A stretch of 64,000 nucleotides of DNA. Source: Planctomycetota bacterium. GTDB lineage: Bacteria; Planctomycetota; Planctomycetia; Gemmatales; Gemmataceae. Within the stretch, counting starts at the first letter, position 1; every line of letters begins with the position of its first letter. Where the stretch lies: positions 19,947-83,946 of the forward strand of contig JAIOPV010000127.1 in the NCBI GenBank assembly GCA_021413735.1. Reading direction: 5' to 3'. A model generated the notes under the pieces. It was given only the letters and a program-made list of their open reading frames with translations. It was not told the origin of the DNA and did no database searches. Positions 8,419-18,093 of this stretch are shown piece after piece. A program made the position numbers and the translations under genes.

Positions 8419-9864
8419 ATGTTTGAAGGCATCACACGCGGTCTGAGCGACGCATTCAAGAAACTTCGCGGTCGTGGCCGCCTGACTCCCGAAAACGTCA
8501 AAGAAGGGCTCCGCGAAGTTCGTCGGGCGTTCCTCGAAGCCGACGTCAACTTCAACGTCCTCAACGACTTCATCGGTCGCGTCGAAGCGAAGTCGCTCGG
8601 GCAGGATGTGCTGGCGCGAGTTGATCCGTCGGAACAGATCATCAAGATCGTGTACGAGGAGCTGTGTCAGCTCATGGGGCCGGTGGACCCCAAGATTCCG
8701 CAGCGAGCCGACCGCCCCGTCGTCATCATGCTCTGCGGGCTTCAGGGTTCAGGTAAAACGACCACGGCCGCCAAGCTCGCGCTGACGCTTCTCTCGAAGG
8801 GTCGCAAGCCGTTGCTCGCGGCGGCCGACTTACAGCGTCCCGGTGCTGTCGAACAGCTTCAGACGCTCGGCGAACAGATCGGCGTGCCGGTCTACAGCGA
8901 GAAGACGAACCCGGTCGATGTGTGCCGCAACGCCGTGGCACAGGCCAAGCGAACGCTCTGCGACATCGTCATCCTCGACACCGCCGGTCGGTTGCAGATC
9001 GACACCGACCTGATGGACGAGTTGAAACGGATCGACAAACTTGTGAAGCCCGACGAGTGCTACCTCGTTGTCGATGCGATGATCGGTCAGGAAGCCGCGA
9101 ACGTCGCCAAGGCGTTCAACGATGCGCTCGAACTGAATGCGTGCATCCTCACGAAGCTCGACGGCGACGCTCGCGGTGGTGCGGCGCTTTCGATCAAGGG
9201 CGTGACAGGCGTTCCGATTAAGTTCGTGGGCGTCGGCGAGAAGGTCGATAAGCTCGAAGACTTCGTGCCCGAGCGAATGGCTGGCCGCATCTTGGGCCAG
9301 GGCGACCTGATGGGGATCGTCGAGAAGATCGCGACGATTCAGAAGGACATCTCCGAAGAGCAGATGCAGAAGCAGCAGGAGGCGATGCAGAAGGGGACGT
9401 TCACGCTGGAGATGTTTCGCGATCAGTTCGGCATGATCGCCAAGATGGGCATGAAGGACATGATCTCGAAGATGCCGGGCATGGCCGACATGATCCCGCC
9501 GGGCGAAGACCCCGAGCAGGCGTTGAAGCGCGTTCAGGGCATGATCGACTCGATGACCAAGGCCGAGAAGGCCGACCCCGATATGATCGACACGCCACGT
9601 CGTCGGCGAATCGCGAAGGGGGCGGGCGTTGAGCCGCAGGAAGTGAATCAGTTCTTGAAGCAGTTCGATCAGGTTCGCGGGCTAATGAAGCAGATGGCGC
9701 AGATGTCGATGTGGCAGCGCCTCAAGATGGTGACGGGGCTGGGCAAAGCGGGAGCGTTCATGCCCGGCGGGATGGACGGTCTCAAGACGAAGGGCGACAC
9801 CGGCCACCGCAAGACGGCCAAGGAACGCGCCGAGGAACGCAAGAAAAAGAAGAAGAAACGCTGA
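8419..9864 (+). CDS. ffh: Signal recognition particle GTPase
   Basis: Ffh binds 4.5S RNA and signal sequences of nascent chains and delivers ribosomes to FtsY. The 481-aa protein has the N domain (MFEGITRGLSDAFKKLRGRG), G1 loop CGLQGSGKTTTAAKLA, G3 LDTAGRL, G4 TKLDGDARGG, and a methionine-rich M domain (for example GMIAKMGMKDMISKMPGM) with the RRRRIAKGAG RNA-binding segment. The tail is an unusual run of lysine and arginine. The start at 8419 gives the standard N terminus; an upstream in-frame ATG at 8317 would add 34 unrelated residues. It is monocistronic here. Confidence 0.97.
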   Translation: MFEGITRGLSDAFKKLRGRGRLTPENVKEGLREVRRAFLEADVNFNVLNDFIGRVEAKSLGQDVLARVDPSEQIIKIVYEELCQLMGPVDPKIPQRADRPVVIMLCGLQGSGKTTTAAKLALTLLSKGRKPLLAAADLQRPGAVEQLQTLGEQIGVPVYSEKTNPVDVCRNAVAQAKRTLCDIVILDTAGRLQIDTDLMDELKRIDKLVKPDECYLVVDAMIGQEAANVAKAFNDALELNACILTKLDGDARGGAALSIKGVTGVPIKFVGVGEKVDKLEDFVPERMAGRILGQGDLMGIVEKIATIQKDISEEQMQKQQEAMQKGTFTLEMFRDQFGMIAKMGMKDMISKMPGMADMIPPGEDPEQALKRVQGMIDSMTKAEKADPDMIDTPRRRRIAKGAGVEPQEVNQFLKQFDQVRGLMKQMAQMSMWQRLKMVTGLGKAGAFMPGGMDGLKTKGDTGHRKTAKERAEERKKKKKKR

Positions 9865-9913
9865 TTCGTGAGTGGGTTGGAAAGTTCATCGAGCGGCTCG
9901 CCAAGCACGAGCA

Positions 9914-10612
9914 TCACAGCTTTTCCAACACGAGATCGACAACCCAACATCCGCGTGCGTGAACGCTGTCGCCACGAGAATGGTTCAGCACGTCGGGATT
10001 GTCGCAGCCAGCATCTTGGAGGGCGTCGGCGAGGATGGGCATTCGGTCGAAGACGCGTTCGTCGTAGATGCCGCGTGCGAGTGCGACGACATCAGATGTG
10101 AGCCATGACGGATTGAGCGACACGGGACGGAAAGGGTTGCCGAAGATGCAGCGGATGAGGCAAGTCTGTGCGGCAACCTCTTGAGACCGCACGGCGGCAT
10201 ACGCCTCGTCGAATCGCCCGTCGCTCGCTTCCTCTCCGGCATGCTGAGCGACCGCATTCGCCGCCACAGAGATGTTGCTTGCGGCCGCCTGAATGCTCGC
10301 TGCGGATTGTGACGACGCGTGGGTTGCGGCTGCGAGGGCGTAGGTGAGTGCGTCCGGTTGCCACGAGCAGCTATATTCAACCGCAACGACTAAAGCGCGA
10401 CAGTAGCTGGCGTCGCGCTCCGCTACCGAGATTAGCCCGTCCGCAAAGAGTTCCGAGTTCTCAACTCCCGCTATGCTCTCCAATGGCAGTAAGTCCCACA
10501 GACCTCGACAACACCCACAGAGCAGTAGTCCCACCTTTCGCTCAGACGCTGCTTGAATGCCTTCGAGCAGCGCCTCAGGATCTTCGCACGTCAGCCATTC
10601 CTGTTCGGTCAT
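9914..10612 (-). CDS. Gemmata-type lineage-expanded protein of unknown function
   Basis: This 232-aa protein begins MTEQEWLTCEDPEALLEGI and ends GCDNPDVLNHSRG...GCWVVDLVLEKL. From memory, this matches a protein family with many paralogues in Gemmata-like planctomycetes, with the recurring pieces FGNPFRPV, WLTSDVVALARGIYDERVFDRMP and ILADALQDAGCDN. The middle (about residues 85-140) is alanine-rich and helical. No signal peptide or membrane segment is seen. A CGCCRGLW segment holds clustered cysteines. Function is not known. Confidence 0.8.
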   Translation of the reverse strand: MTEQEWLTCEDPEALLEGIQAASERKVGLLLCGCCRGLWDLLPLESIAGVENSELFADGLISVAERDASYCRALVVAVEYSCSWQPDALTYALAAATHASSQSAASIQAAASNISVAANAVAQHAGEEASDGRFDEAYAAVRSQEVAAQTCLIRCIFGNPFRPVSLNPSWLTSDVVALARGIYDERVFDRMPILADALQDAGCDNPDVLNHSRGDSVHARGCWVVDLVLEKL

Positions 10613-10669
10613 CGTCGCACCCCGATGTGCATCGGTGGACGCTCCCCTGCGGGTCGCGGCTACGCCAGA

Positions 10670-12052
10670 TCAGTCTGCGGCGCGGGGAAGCGTCACGCGG
10701 AACGTCGTGCCTTTTCCGAGTGTACTCGACGCCCGAACCTGACCCTTCATCGCCTGCACCAAATGCTTCACAATCGCTAACCCCAAACCCGTGCCGCCAA
10801 CCTCACGACGACGAGCCTTGTCCGCACGATAGAACCGCTCGAACACTCGCTGCAAATCGTCCGACGCGATGCCGACGCCCGTGTCTTCCACCTCGAAGCT
10901 CACTGTGTCGCCCGAACCAGTCCAGCGAACCGTGATCCGTCCGCCGTTCGGCGTGTACTTGATCGCGTTATCGACGAGATTGTCCATCACCTGCCGCAAC
11001 GCATCCGGATCGGCCCACGCATAGATTTCGCCTCGCACATCCGCCGGCGGCTTCTCCACCATCGTCAGCGTCTTCACCTCCGCACGTCCCTGATGTCGCT
11101 CCACGCAATCGGTGATCGCCTGCCCCAACGCCAGCGTCATCGGTTCAAGCCCGAGGTTCCCAGACTCGATGCGTGCCAAGCTTAGCAGGTCTTGAATCAA
11201 CTCTTCCAGCCGATCGGCCTCGCGGGTGATCTGCGTCAGGAAGATCTCACGGCTCTCGGGGTCTTCGGCAGCGCCGTCGATCAGCGTTTCCGTACTTGAC
11301 TTGATGACGGCCAGCGGCGTCTTGAGTTCGTGCGACACGTTCGCCACGAAGTCCTGACGCATCTTTTCGACCTGTCGAAGTTCCGTCGTGTCGTGAACAA
11401 CGATCACGGCCCCCGGCATGCCGTGCCCTGGGAACCGCGAAATGTAGATCGCCAGGTTGCGAGCCGGCGGGCCTTTCCAGTCGAGTTCGGCACGGTGCGG
11501 CTCGGTCGCGGCCAATCCCGTCTCGACGATCTCGCGGAACGGCTGCTCGGGGATCGCCTCGCAGATCATTTGCTTCACGGCCTGTTCGGGCACGAAGCCA
11601 AGCAACTTCCCGGCGCGATCGTTTGCGAAGAGAACTCGCCGGTCGCCATCAATGGCGATGACGCCTTCGACCATGCCCGACAGAATCGCACGGAGTTGCT
11701 CTTTGTCGTGTTCGAGAAGGTGAAACATCGCCGCGAGGCGACCGCTCATCGAGTTGATTGTTTCCGCGAGCGTCGCGACTTCGTGGTGGCCGGTGACCTC
11801 GATTCGGTGATCGAGATCGCCTTCCGCGAGCCTGCGAGCGCCTTCGTTCAGTTCAGCGAGGGGCCGCGAGAATCGCCCTGCGAGTATACCTGCGGCAACG
11901 ACCGCTGCAAGAATCACCACGACGACCGCAACGGCTACCTCGTGGAACAATTCCCAGAAGACAGTTTCGGCTCGCCCGTAGATGACGGCACCGACGAGCA
12001 ACACAGCCGCGACGACAAGCAGCAGATACGTGAGAAAGAGACGCCAGAACAT
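10670..12052 (-). CDS. Membrane sensor histidine kinase, PhoR-like (HAMP-PAS-HisKA-HATPase)
   Basis: The 460-aa product starts MFWRLFLTYLL at 12052. It has two membrane segments close together (about residues 5-27 and 38-60), so almost no periplasmic sensor. A HAMP domain follows (LAGRFSRPLAELNEGARRLAEGDLDHRIEV), then a PAS domain (about 115-215), HisKA with the phosphorylated histidine in FVANVSHELKTPLAVI, and the HATPase N, G1 and G2 boxes (DNLVDNAIKYTPNGG, VEDTGVGI, GGTGLGLAIVKHL). Domain order matches PhoR. No response regulator gene is adjacent, so the partner is elsewhere. A longer reading from 12229 overlaps the neighbouring gene and lacks support. Confidence 0.9.
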   Translation of the reverse strand: MFWRLFLTYLLLVVAAVLLVGAVIYGRAETVFWELFHEVAVAVVVVILAAVVAAGILAGRFSRPLAELNEGARRLAEGDLDHRIEVTGHHEVATLAETINSMSGRLAAMFHLLEHDKEQLRAILSGMVEGVIAIDGDRRVLFANDRAGKLLGFVPEQAVKQMICEAIPEQPFREIVETGLAATEPHRAELDWKGPPARNLAIYISRFPGHGMPGAVIVVHDTTELRQVEKMRQDFVANVSHELKTPLAVIKSSTETLIDGAAEDPESREIFLTQITREADRLEELIQDLLSLARIESGNLGLEPMTLALGQAITDCVERHQGRAEVKTLTMVEKPPADVRGEIYAWADPDALRQVMDNLVDNAIKYTPNGGRITVRWTGSGDTVSFEVEDTGVGIASDDLQRVFERFYRADKARRREVGGTGLGLAIVKHLVQAMKGQVRASSTLGKGTTFRVTLPRAAD

Positions 12053-12070
12053 GAAGGTGCCATCTATCAA

Positions 12071-12102
12071 GGCGAGCGGGGGACGTAAGTCCCCCGCTCG
12101 CC
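12071..12102 (-). terminator. Strong hairpin after the DUF1549 gene
   Basis: A perfect 14-bp stem (GGCGAGCGGGGGAC / GTCCCCCGCTCGCC) with a GTAA loop lies 8 bp beyond the stop of the DUF1549/DUF1553 gene. It separates that gene from the histidine kinase on the same strand. Confidence 0.6.
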
Positions 12103-12110
12103 GAAGCCTA

Positions 12111-14639
12111 TCAATGCCGGAACAGGAACTCGCGGGTGTTGATGAGCGCCCACACCACGTCTTCCCATGCCTTACGCTTGTCCATGCCCTTGGCAACGTG
12201 GCCGAGCGAAATCTTCTTCTCATCTTCAAACGGAGCGCGAGCCAATGCCGCCGTGAACAACTCCGTCAGAATCTCTTCGTCACTCACTTTCGCTGCGAGC
12301 AACTTGCCGAGCCGATTGTTCGCGTTCCGCACCTTCTCGTTCACCGTCGGGCCGTTGATGAGCTGCAACGCTTGGGCGAGGTTGCCGTCACTTTCGCGTT
12401 CGCACTCACAGGCCAGTTCGCGAGCCGGCTGACCGAACGCCTTCAGGAACGGATGGTTCACTTCGCCGTCCGGAAGCTGTGTTGCTCGCGTGCCCATCGG
12501 CAAACCCGCGAACTTCTCAGGCATCGCCGTGAAATCGCAGATCGCATCGAGCAGTTGCTCGGCTGTCAGCAACTTCGTGACCGCGTGCGAGAAATACTTG
12601 TTGTCGTCCTTGTTCGAGTCAGTCGGTTGAGCGGACAACTGGTAAGTGCGCGACTTCATGATCGTGCGCACGAGGTTCTTCATGTCGAACTTGCTCTTGG
12701 CGAAGTCCTTGGCCATCGCATCGAGGAGTTCGTCGTTGCACGACGGGTTCGAGTCGCGGAAGTCGTCCACCGGATCGACGATGCCCTTGCCCATCAAGTG
12801 GAACCACACGCGGTTCACCACCGATTTCGAGAAGAAAGCGTTATCGCCGCTGGTGAGCCACACGGCCAACACACCACGACGATCCTCGTTCGGCTTCACG
12901 TCGGCGTCGCCGGTGCCGATGTAGCGTGGCTTCATCGTCTTCTGCGTTCGCGGTTGGGTCACTTCGCCGTCACGAGTGGCGAAGATCACTTCTGCGGCTG
13001 CGGGGTTCTTGGCGGCGGGTGTGCCGAGAACCGGCTCCGGCTTCGTCTTCACGCGGGCGAACCATGCGGCCATGCCGTAGTAGTCGTCCTGGCTCCACCG
13101 CTCGAACGGGTGGTTGTGACACTTCGCGCACTGCATGCGGACGCCGAGGAACAACTGAGCCGTCGTTTCGGCAAGGCTCTGCGGATCCTTCGCGATGCGG
13201 TAGTAGTTCGCTGGCGGGTTCGTGTAGCTGTTGCCGTTGGCCGTGATGAGTTCCTGAACCACCTTGTCCCAGGGTGTGTTCTTCTGGAAATGACCACGCA
13301 GCCACGCCTGGAAGCCGTAACTGCCCTTCACCTGAATCGTCTTGCGGCTCGAACGCAACACGTCGGCCCACTTGAGCGCCCAGAAGTCCGCGAACTCGGA
13401 CGTGTCCACGAGCATATCGACGAGCTTGTCACGCTTCTTCGCGTCCTTGTCGGCCAGGAACGCCTTGCCTTCTTCAACCGTCGGCATGCGGCCGATGCAG
13501 TCGAGGTAAGCACGCCGCACGAACTCCGAATCGGTGCAGACATCCGATGGAGCGATGCTCATCTGCTTCAGTTTGGCGAACGTGTGCTTGTCGACGTAGT
13601 TCGTTTCCGGCGGGTTCGGCCACACGAAACCCTCACGCGGTTCGAGGTACGTCAGCCGCACAGACAGCATCTCTTCGAGATATCGGCACAGAATCGCGAC
13701 TTCACCGGATCGCTTGAACTCGACCATGCCGTTTGGTGAAACGTCGGCGATGCTCGGGTCGCTGCTGCTGAACACGGTCAATCGGGTCACGTCGCGGGTC
13801 GTGTTGTCGGCGAACGTACTGACCACGGAGAGTTGCTGCCACTTGCTCGGAGCCTTCAGGATGCGTGCGCCAGGCAGCACTTCCACCTTCTTGATGACAG
13901 GCAGCGTCGCGTCGTCCTTTGTGCCTTCGGTGAGCCATGCGGTAATCATCTCGGCTGGAACGCTCGTCGCGCTGTAACGCTGACCGCCTTCATGTGGAAC
14001 GCGACCAACACCCTTCAGAAGAAGAAGGCTTTGTTCTGGATCATGCTTGCCAGTTCGACGACCGAACTGCTCGCGTGTGAGTTGGAGGTAGTCCGCAGCC
14101 GGATCGAAGCCACGCAGCGAGAGCTTGAAGCCGTTCTTGCCGCTCGGAGTGCCGTGACACGCGCCCGCGTTGCAACCACCGACGTTCAACGCCGCAATCA
14201 CGTCACGCTTGAAGCTGACTGGCGCTGGGGTCTCCAGACCCGCGACCGTCACGGGAACCCGTGCTTCTTTGCCGCCTGCGGTCACGATGATCGTTGCTGC
14301 ACCATTCTTCTTGGGCCGCAGGAACGCGCCTTCTTGAATCTCAACGATCCCCGCGGGCTCGACCTTCGTATCGGAAACGGCCGTCAAATCTCGGACGGTT
14401 CCGTCCGAATACTTCCCTGTGACGATGAGTTGGCGAGCATCTCGGATCCCCGAGAGCTTCACTTCGCCCGGCGCGATTTCAAGAGCCGTGGGCGTGCCAG
14501 CGATTGCTTTGCGTTCGCCCGCATCGACTGGCGGTGCAGCGAATGCAGGAGCAGTGAAGATTGCGAAAAAGAGGCTGGCAACGAATCCGCGCGCGCAAGT
14601 CGCGGGTACGGAATGCGTCCGGAAGGATGGCAGCTGCAT
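12111..14639 (-). CDS. DUF1549/DUF1553 planctomycete cytochrome-like surface protein
   Basis: This 842-aa exported protein has a signal peptide (start at 14639) and an Ig-like/BIG2 region (TPTALEIAPGEVKLSGI onward). Next comes a planctomycete cytochrome-type motif (GCNAGACHG) in the early part, followed by a second Ig-like stretch. A DUF1549 domain (ATNYVDKHTFAKLKQM-like and FVRRAYLDCIGRMPTVEE) follows, with a CxxCH heme motif (QCAKCHNHPFERWSQDDY), and then the C-terminal DUF1553 domain (RGVLAVWLTSGDNAFFSKS to VVWALINTREFLFRH). Such proteins are usually paired with a DUF1501 protein; one lies about 5.5 kb away at 20220-21548. Heme binding and biopolymer processing are inferences from family context. 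Confidence 0.92.
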   Translation of the reverse strand: MQLPSFRTHSVPATCARGFVASLFFAIFTAPAFAAPPVDAGERKAIAGTPTALEIAPGEVKLSGIRDARQLIVTGKYSDGTVRDLTAVSDTKVEPAGIVEIQEGAFLRPKKNGAATIIVTAGGKEARVPVTVAGLETPAPVSFKRDVIAALNVGGCNAGACHGTPSGKNGFKLSLRGFDPAADYLQLTREQFGRRTGKHDPEQSLLLLKGVGRVPHEGGQRYSATSVPAEMITAWLTEGTKDDATLPVIKKVEVLPGARILKAPSKWQQLSVVSTFADNTTRDVTRLTVFSSSDPSIADVSPNGMVEFKRSGEVAILCRYLEEMLSVRLTYLEPREGFVWPNPPETNYVDKHTFAKLKQMSIAPSDVCTDSEFVRRAYLDCIGRMPTVEEGKAFLADKDAKKRDKLVDMLVDTSEFADFWALKWADVLRSSRKTIQVKGSYGFQAWLRGHFQKNTPWDKVVQELITANGNSYTNPPANYYRIAKDPQSLAETTAQLFLGVRMQCAKCHNHPFERWSQDDYYGMAAWFARVKTKPEPVLGTPAAKNPAAAEVIFATRDGEVTQPRTQKTMKPRYIGTGDADVKPNEDRRGVLAVWLTSGDNAFFSKSVVNRVWFHLMGKGIVDPVDDFRDSNPSCNDELLDAMAKDFAKSKFDMKNLVRTIMKSRTYQLSAQPTDSNKDDNKYFSHAVTKLLTAEQLLDAICDFTAMPEKFAGLPMGTRATQLPDGEVNHPFLKAFGQPARELACECERESDGNLAQALQLINGPTVNEKVRNANNRLGKLLAAKVSDEEILTELFTAALARAPFEDEKKISLGHVAKGMDKRKAWEDVVWALINTREFLFRH

Positions 14640-15280
14640 GAGGTTTGTCCTCGCGATGAGTTCAGCACTTGCGTGAATGAGAACTCGACAGGTCGCGTTC
14701 TCATTCGGTGGCGAGCCGGGGCAAGAGCCCGAGTTTCTGGCGGGATGTCGCAATTTTCGCGACAAGATTTAGCGTAACCGACCGGTTCGCGATGTGCGAG
14801 GGAAAAAATGGTCGGATGTTGCGAGATCTTGCGAGAAACTGTTACCCCGCCCGTGGCTCGCTCGTCGAACTGTTGTGAAGTCGCACGGGAGTTTGCGTGG
14901 TCTCGTGGCTATGAGCAGAGAATGAGGGAGAGAACAATGAGAGAAGCTTTCCCGCCCGTGCGCGATAAAATGAGGATGCTGTGTGGTGGCGTTCGCGCCA
15001 TGCTCACAATTATACCCGCCCGAGCAGAAATTTCTCGCCCGTTACCCCACCGTTACGCCAACACCGAGCGTCAATTCGTCGTACTTTGTGTGGGACTCGT
15101 GCGAATTGCGCAGATCCCGCTCCCGACGAGACATTCTGTGTCCTACACTTGGAATACCCCGTGCCCTCCCCACCGCGGAATGCTCGTGCGGGCTTGCTCG
15201 ACACGAACCGAGTTGCCGAACCCTTGCCGCAACAGTTACCCCGCCTCGCGTCCGACAACAGCCGCTCCGGGTCAAAGCCC
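14640..15280. other. 641-bp intergenic region, no gene seen
   Basis: Between the divergent DUF1549 and kinase genes no convincing coding sequence was found; open frames here lack ribosome sites and family similarity. GTTACCCC occurs three times (near 14841, 15041 and 15234), possibly by chance. It probably holds both promoters. Confidence 0.4.
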
Positions 15281-16777
15281 ATGACCGCGCCCACAGCACC
15301 CGCACCCAGCGCTCGCGAAAAATTCCTGGCTGCTGTCCGGGCCGCGAATCTGTTCGCTCCAATGCATCTCGCCAAGGTCGAGGCTGCGGTGCCGGCGAAT
15401 GTTGCGACTGGAACCGATGCCGCTCGGGCGTTGATCGCGGCTGGCCATCTCACGAAGTTCCAGGCTGAACGACTCCTCGCGGGCAAAACCGACGGCTTCC
15501 ATCTTGGTCCGTATGTCATTCTGGAGCAGGTCGGGCGCGGCCCGATGGGTCGGGTCTACAAGGCTCGCCACCAGACGATGAATCGGCCGGTTGCGGTGAA
15601 GGTACTTGCCGCCGAGTTGACGAACACGGTTGCTGCTCGACAGGCTCTTCAAAAGGAAGTCCGCGCCGCAGCGCAGTTGAACCATTCCAACATCGTGACG
15701 GCTTACGACGCCAACGAACTCGGGGAACGCTTCTACCTCGTGGTGGAACTGGTCGATGGGCCAAACCTCGAAACGCTCGTGAAGGAACGTGGTCCATTGC
15801 CGATCGCCGAAGTCTGCGAACTGGTCTGGCAAGCATCATCCGGTCTGGCTCACTCTCACTCGTTGAAGATGATTCATCGAGATCTCAAACCGACGAATCT
15901 GCTCGTATCGCGTCCCTCGAAGACGACGCCCGATCATCTTCTGAAGATCGCGGACTTCGGCATCTCGAAGTTCAGCCCGACTTCGCCATCGTTGGCACAG
16001 ACGCCCGCTCCGACTGCGTGGCTCGGCACCGCCGACTATGTGGCTCCGGAACAGACGAACCACCCGGATCTCGCCGACCTGAAAGCCGACCTCTACAGCC
16101 TTGGTGCGATTGCGTATTTCCTGCTGACGGGACAGCCACCGTTCCCCGGCGGCACGGTCGAGGACAAGGCGAAGCGCCACCTGTGGGAAGAACCGGCCCG
16201 GCTGGAATTGATTCGCCCGGATACGCCGCCAGCACTTGCGATTCTGGTTCATCAGATGTTGTCGAAGCACCCCGCACACCGTCCGGGATCGGCTGCGGAA
16301 GTGGGCGCCAGGCTCGAATCGCTTCTTGCGTCATTCGGCGACGCGATTAGTTTCGATCTGCCTGCGACGAATAGCGGCCCGTACTCGTTCGCGGGGCATT
16401 TGAGCGGGATGATGGCGATGCCGCCCGGATCGGGACACTATGGGGTTCCTGGTCCTGGTTCGGGTGTGTATTCCGTTCCGAATTCCGGGCACTATGCGGT
16501 TCCCGCACCGGAACCGATGCCGCTCCCTCCGCCGCCGGCACCCGCAGCAAACGCCAATGCGTGGTCGCAGATCTCCGCTGAGGAATCGGCTGCTGAATCT
16601 TCAGATGAAACGCCTGCCGAGGCTCCGCGCAGGACGCGGACGAAGACGAAAGGCAAGGGGAATGTTCGCGGTCGCCGTGGTCAGACCAACAGTTCCGGGA
16701 CGATGATGATGGTGTTCGTGGTCGTCGCTGTCCTGGCTGGAGTGGGTCTCGCGCTGGCAAGCAAGCTCATAAAGTGA
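15281..16777 (+). CDS. Membrane-anchored Ser/Thr protein kinase
   Basis: The 498-aa product has an N-terminal helical region (about residues 1-75) of the type found before many planctomycete kinases (LIAAGHLTKFQAERLLAGK). The kinase domain follows: glycine loop LEQVGRGPMGRVYKAR, lysine in VAVKVLAAEL, catalytic loop HRDLKPTNLL, ADFGISKF and GTADYVAPEQ. A proline/glycine-rich linker (about 360-440) and a lysine/arginine stretch precede one C-terminal membrane segment (MMMVFVVVAVLAGVGLALA), leaving the kinase cytoplasmic with almost nothing outside. The start at 15281 was chosen because upstream in-frame residues look non-coding. The substrate is unknown. Confidence 0.92.
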   Translation: MTAPTAPAPSAREKFLAAVRAANLFAPMHLAKVEAAVPANVATGTDAARALIAAGHLTKFQAERLLAGKTDGFHLGPYVILEQVGRGPMGRVYKARHQTMNRPVAVKVLAAELTNTVAARQALQKEVRAAAQLNHSNIVTAYDANELGERFYLVVELVDGPNLETLVKERGPLPIAEVCELVWQASSGLAHSHSLKMIHRDLKPTNLLVSRPSKTTPDHLLKIADFGISKFSPTSPSLAQTPAPTAWLGTADYVAPEQTNHPDLADLKADLYSLGAIAYFLLTGQPPFPGGTVEDKAKRHLWEEPARLELIRPDTPPALAILVHQMLSKHPAHRPGSAAEVGARLESLLASFGDAISFDLPATNSGPYSFAGHLSGMMAMPPGSGHYGVPGPGSGVYSVPNSGHYAVPAPEPMPLPPPPAPAANANAWSQISAEESAAESSDETPAEAPRRTRTKTKGKGNVRGRRGQTNSSGTMMMVFVVVAVLAGVGLALASKLIK

Positions 16778-16832
16778 TCGCGGTTCTGATGAACACGACG
16801 AGCCTGGCTTCGATAGCCAGGCTCGTGCTGTT

Positions 16833-18044
16833 TCACACCACACCTTTCGCCCGCAACACTTCAACTTCCGCATCGCCCAACCCCAGTTCACGCAACACGT
16901 CGTCGGTTTGTGCCCCGAGCCGCGGTGGCATCGTTGGCGTTGCCGTCGGCGCTCCGCTGAGATGAATCGGATTCCCGATCAGATCGACAGGATTGCCGAG
17001 TGGATCGCGAATCGTGACCTTCATGCCGCGTGCTGCGGTCTGCTCGTGTGCGAACGCGCCTGCGTAATCTCGCACAACGGAGTGAGGCACATTCGCTGCG
17101 GTCAAGCGTGATTCCCATTCTGCGGTCGGCAAGCGCTTCATGATCGCCGCGACCTTCGGAACTACCTCAGCGCGAAGCTCGACACGCTGCCGATTCTTGG
17201 CGAATCGCGGTTCGCTTCCGAGTTCGGTTGCCCCTGCCGCGGCACAGAACGATTGCCATTGCCCGTCGTTGCCAACATTCAGAGCAAGATAACCGTCGGC
17301 GGTCTCGAACAGCTCATACGGCACAATCTGAAGGTGGGCGTTGCCCTGTCGCGGCGGAACCTTCCCGCTCGTGAGATACGCCTGCGCGACATTCACCTGC
17401 GATGCGAGGGCACAGTCGAGCAACCCGAGGTCGATGGCGTAGCCGTGGCTCGAGCGTTCGCGTGCCCGCAGACACGCGAGAATCGCGGTGCTGGCGTAAA
17501 GGCCCGTGAGGATGTCGGCGAGCGCAACGCCGACCTTGTATGGCGGCCCTTCGATTGGCCCGGTGATGCCCATGAGGCCGCTCATGGCCTGGATAGCAAA
17601 ATCGTAACCGGGGGCGTCACGCAGCGGACCCGTGCGACCGTAGCCGCTGATCGAACACGCAATGAGCCTCGGGTGTCTGGCGAGAAGTTGCTCCGGCGTC
17701 AGCCCGAGCTTCTCGGTGCTATCGGTGCGAAAATTCTCGATCAGCACATCGGACGCATCGAGTAGCCGATGGAAGATGATGTTTCCATCGGGTGAACCGA
17801 TGTCAAGCGTAAGCGACCGTTTGCCGCGATTGCACGACAGGAAGTATGCCGAGATGCCGTCGGCGGTGAATGGCGGTCCCCAGCCGCGTGTGTCGTCGCC
17901 GGTGCCAGGGCGTTCGAGCTTCACGACATCCGCGCCGAGATCAGCGAGGAGTTGCCCGCAGAACGGACCGGCGAGAACGCGAGCAGCGTCGAGAACACGC
18001 ACGCCGTTGAGTGGTGGAACAGCGTCGGTAGCAAACGGAAACAT
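16833..18044 (-). CDS. Class III CoA-transferase (CaiB/BaiF family)
   Basis: The 403-aa protein matches family III CoA-transferases, which move CoA between carboxylic acids. It begins PPLNGVRVLDAARVLAGPFC, then ADVVKLERPGTGDDTRGWGPP, and has the CaiB-type segments SCNRGKRSLTLDIGSPDG and DVLIENFRTDSTEKLGL. The catalytic aspartate expected after the YGRTGPLRDAPGYDFAIQA segment is in APGYD. The start at 18044 removes a long low-confidence extension that would run into the upstream repeat. No metabolic neighbours indicate the substrate. Confidence 0.92.
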   Translation of the reverse strand: MFPFATDAVPPLNGVRVLDAARVLAGPFCGQLLADLGADVVKLERPGTGDDTRGWGPPFTADGISAYFLSCNRGKRSLTLDIGSPDGNIIFHRLLDASDVLIENFRTDSTEKLGLTPEQLLARHPRLIACSISGYGRTGPLRDAPGYDFAIQAMSGLMGITGPIEGPPYKVGVALADILTGLYASTAILACLRARERSSHGYAIDLGLLDCALASQVNVAQAYLTSGKVPPRQGNAHLQIVPYELFETADGYLALNVGNDGQWQSFCAAAGATELGSEPRFAKNRQRVELRAEVVPKVAAIMKRLPTAEWESRLTAANVPHSVVRDYAGAFAHEQTAARGMKVTIRDPLGNPVDLIGNPIHLSGAPTATPTMPPRLGAQTDDVLRELGLGDAEVEVLRAKGVV

Positions 18045-18093
18045 GGCGACACCTCCGGCAGCATTCTGGTTACACTGGCTTTGTAGTCGCGGA

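Noticed and set aside
8419..8520. SRP RNA gene next to ffh
   Set aside because: No 4.5S-like GGAA-loop hairpin was recognised around ffh.
11982..13739. 585-codon plus-strand open frame
   Set aside because: It is antisense to the histidine kinase and DUF1549 gene, with arginine/histidine-rich sequence and no family similarity.
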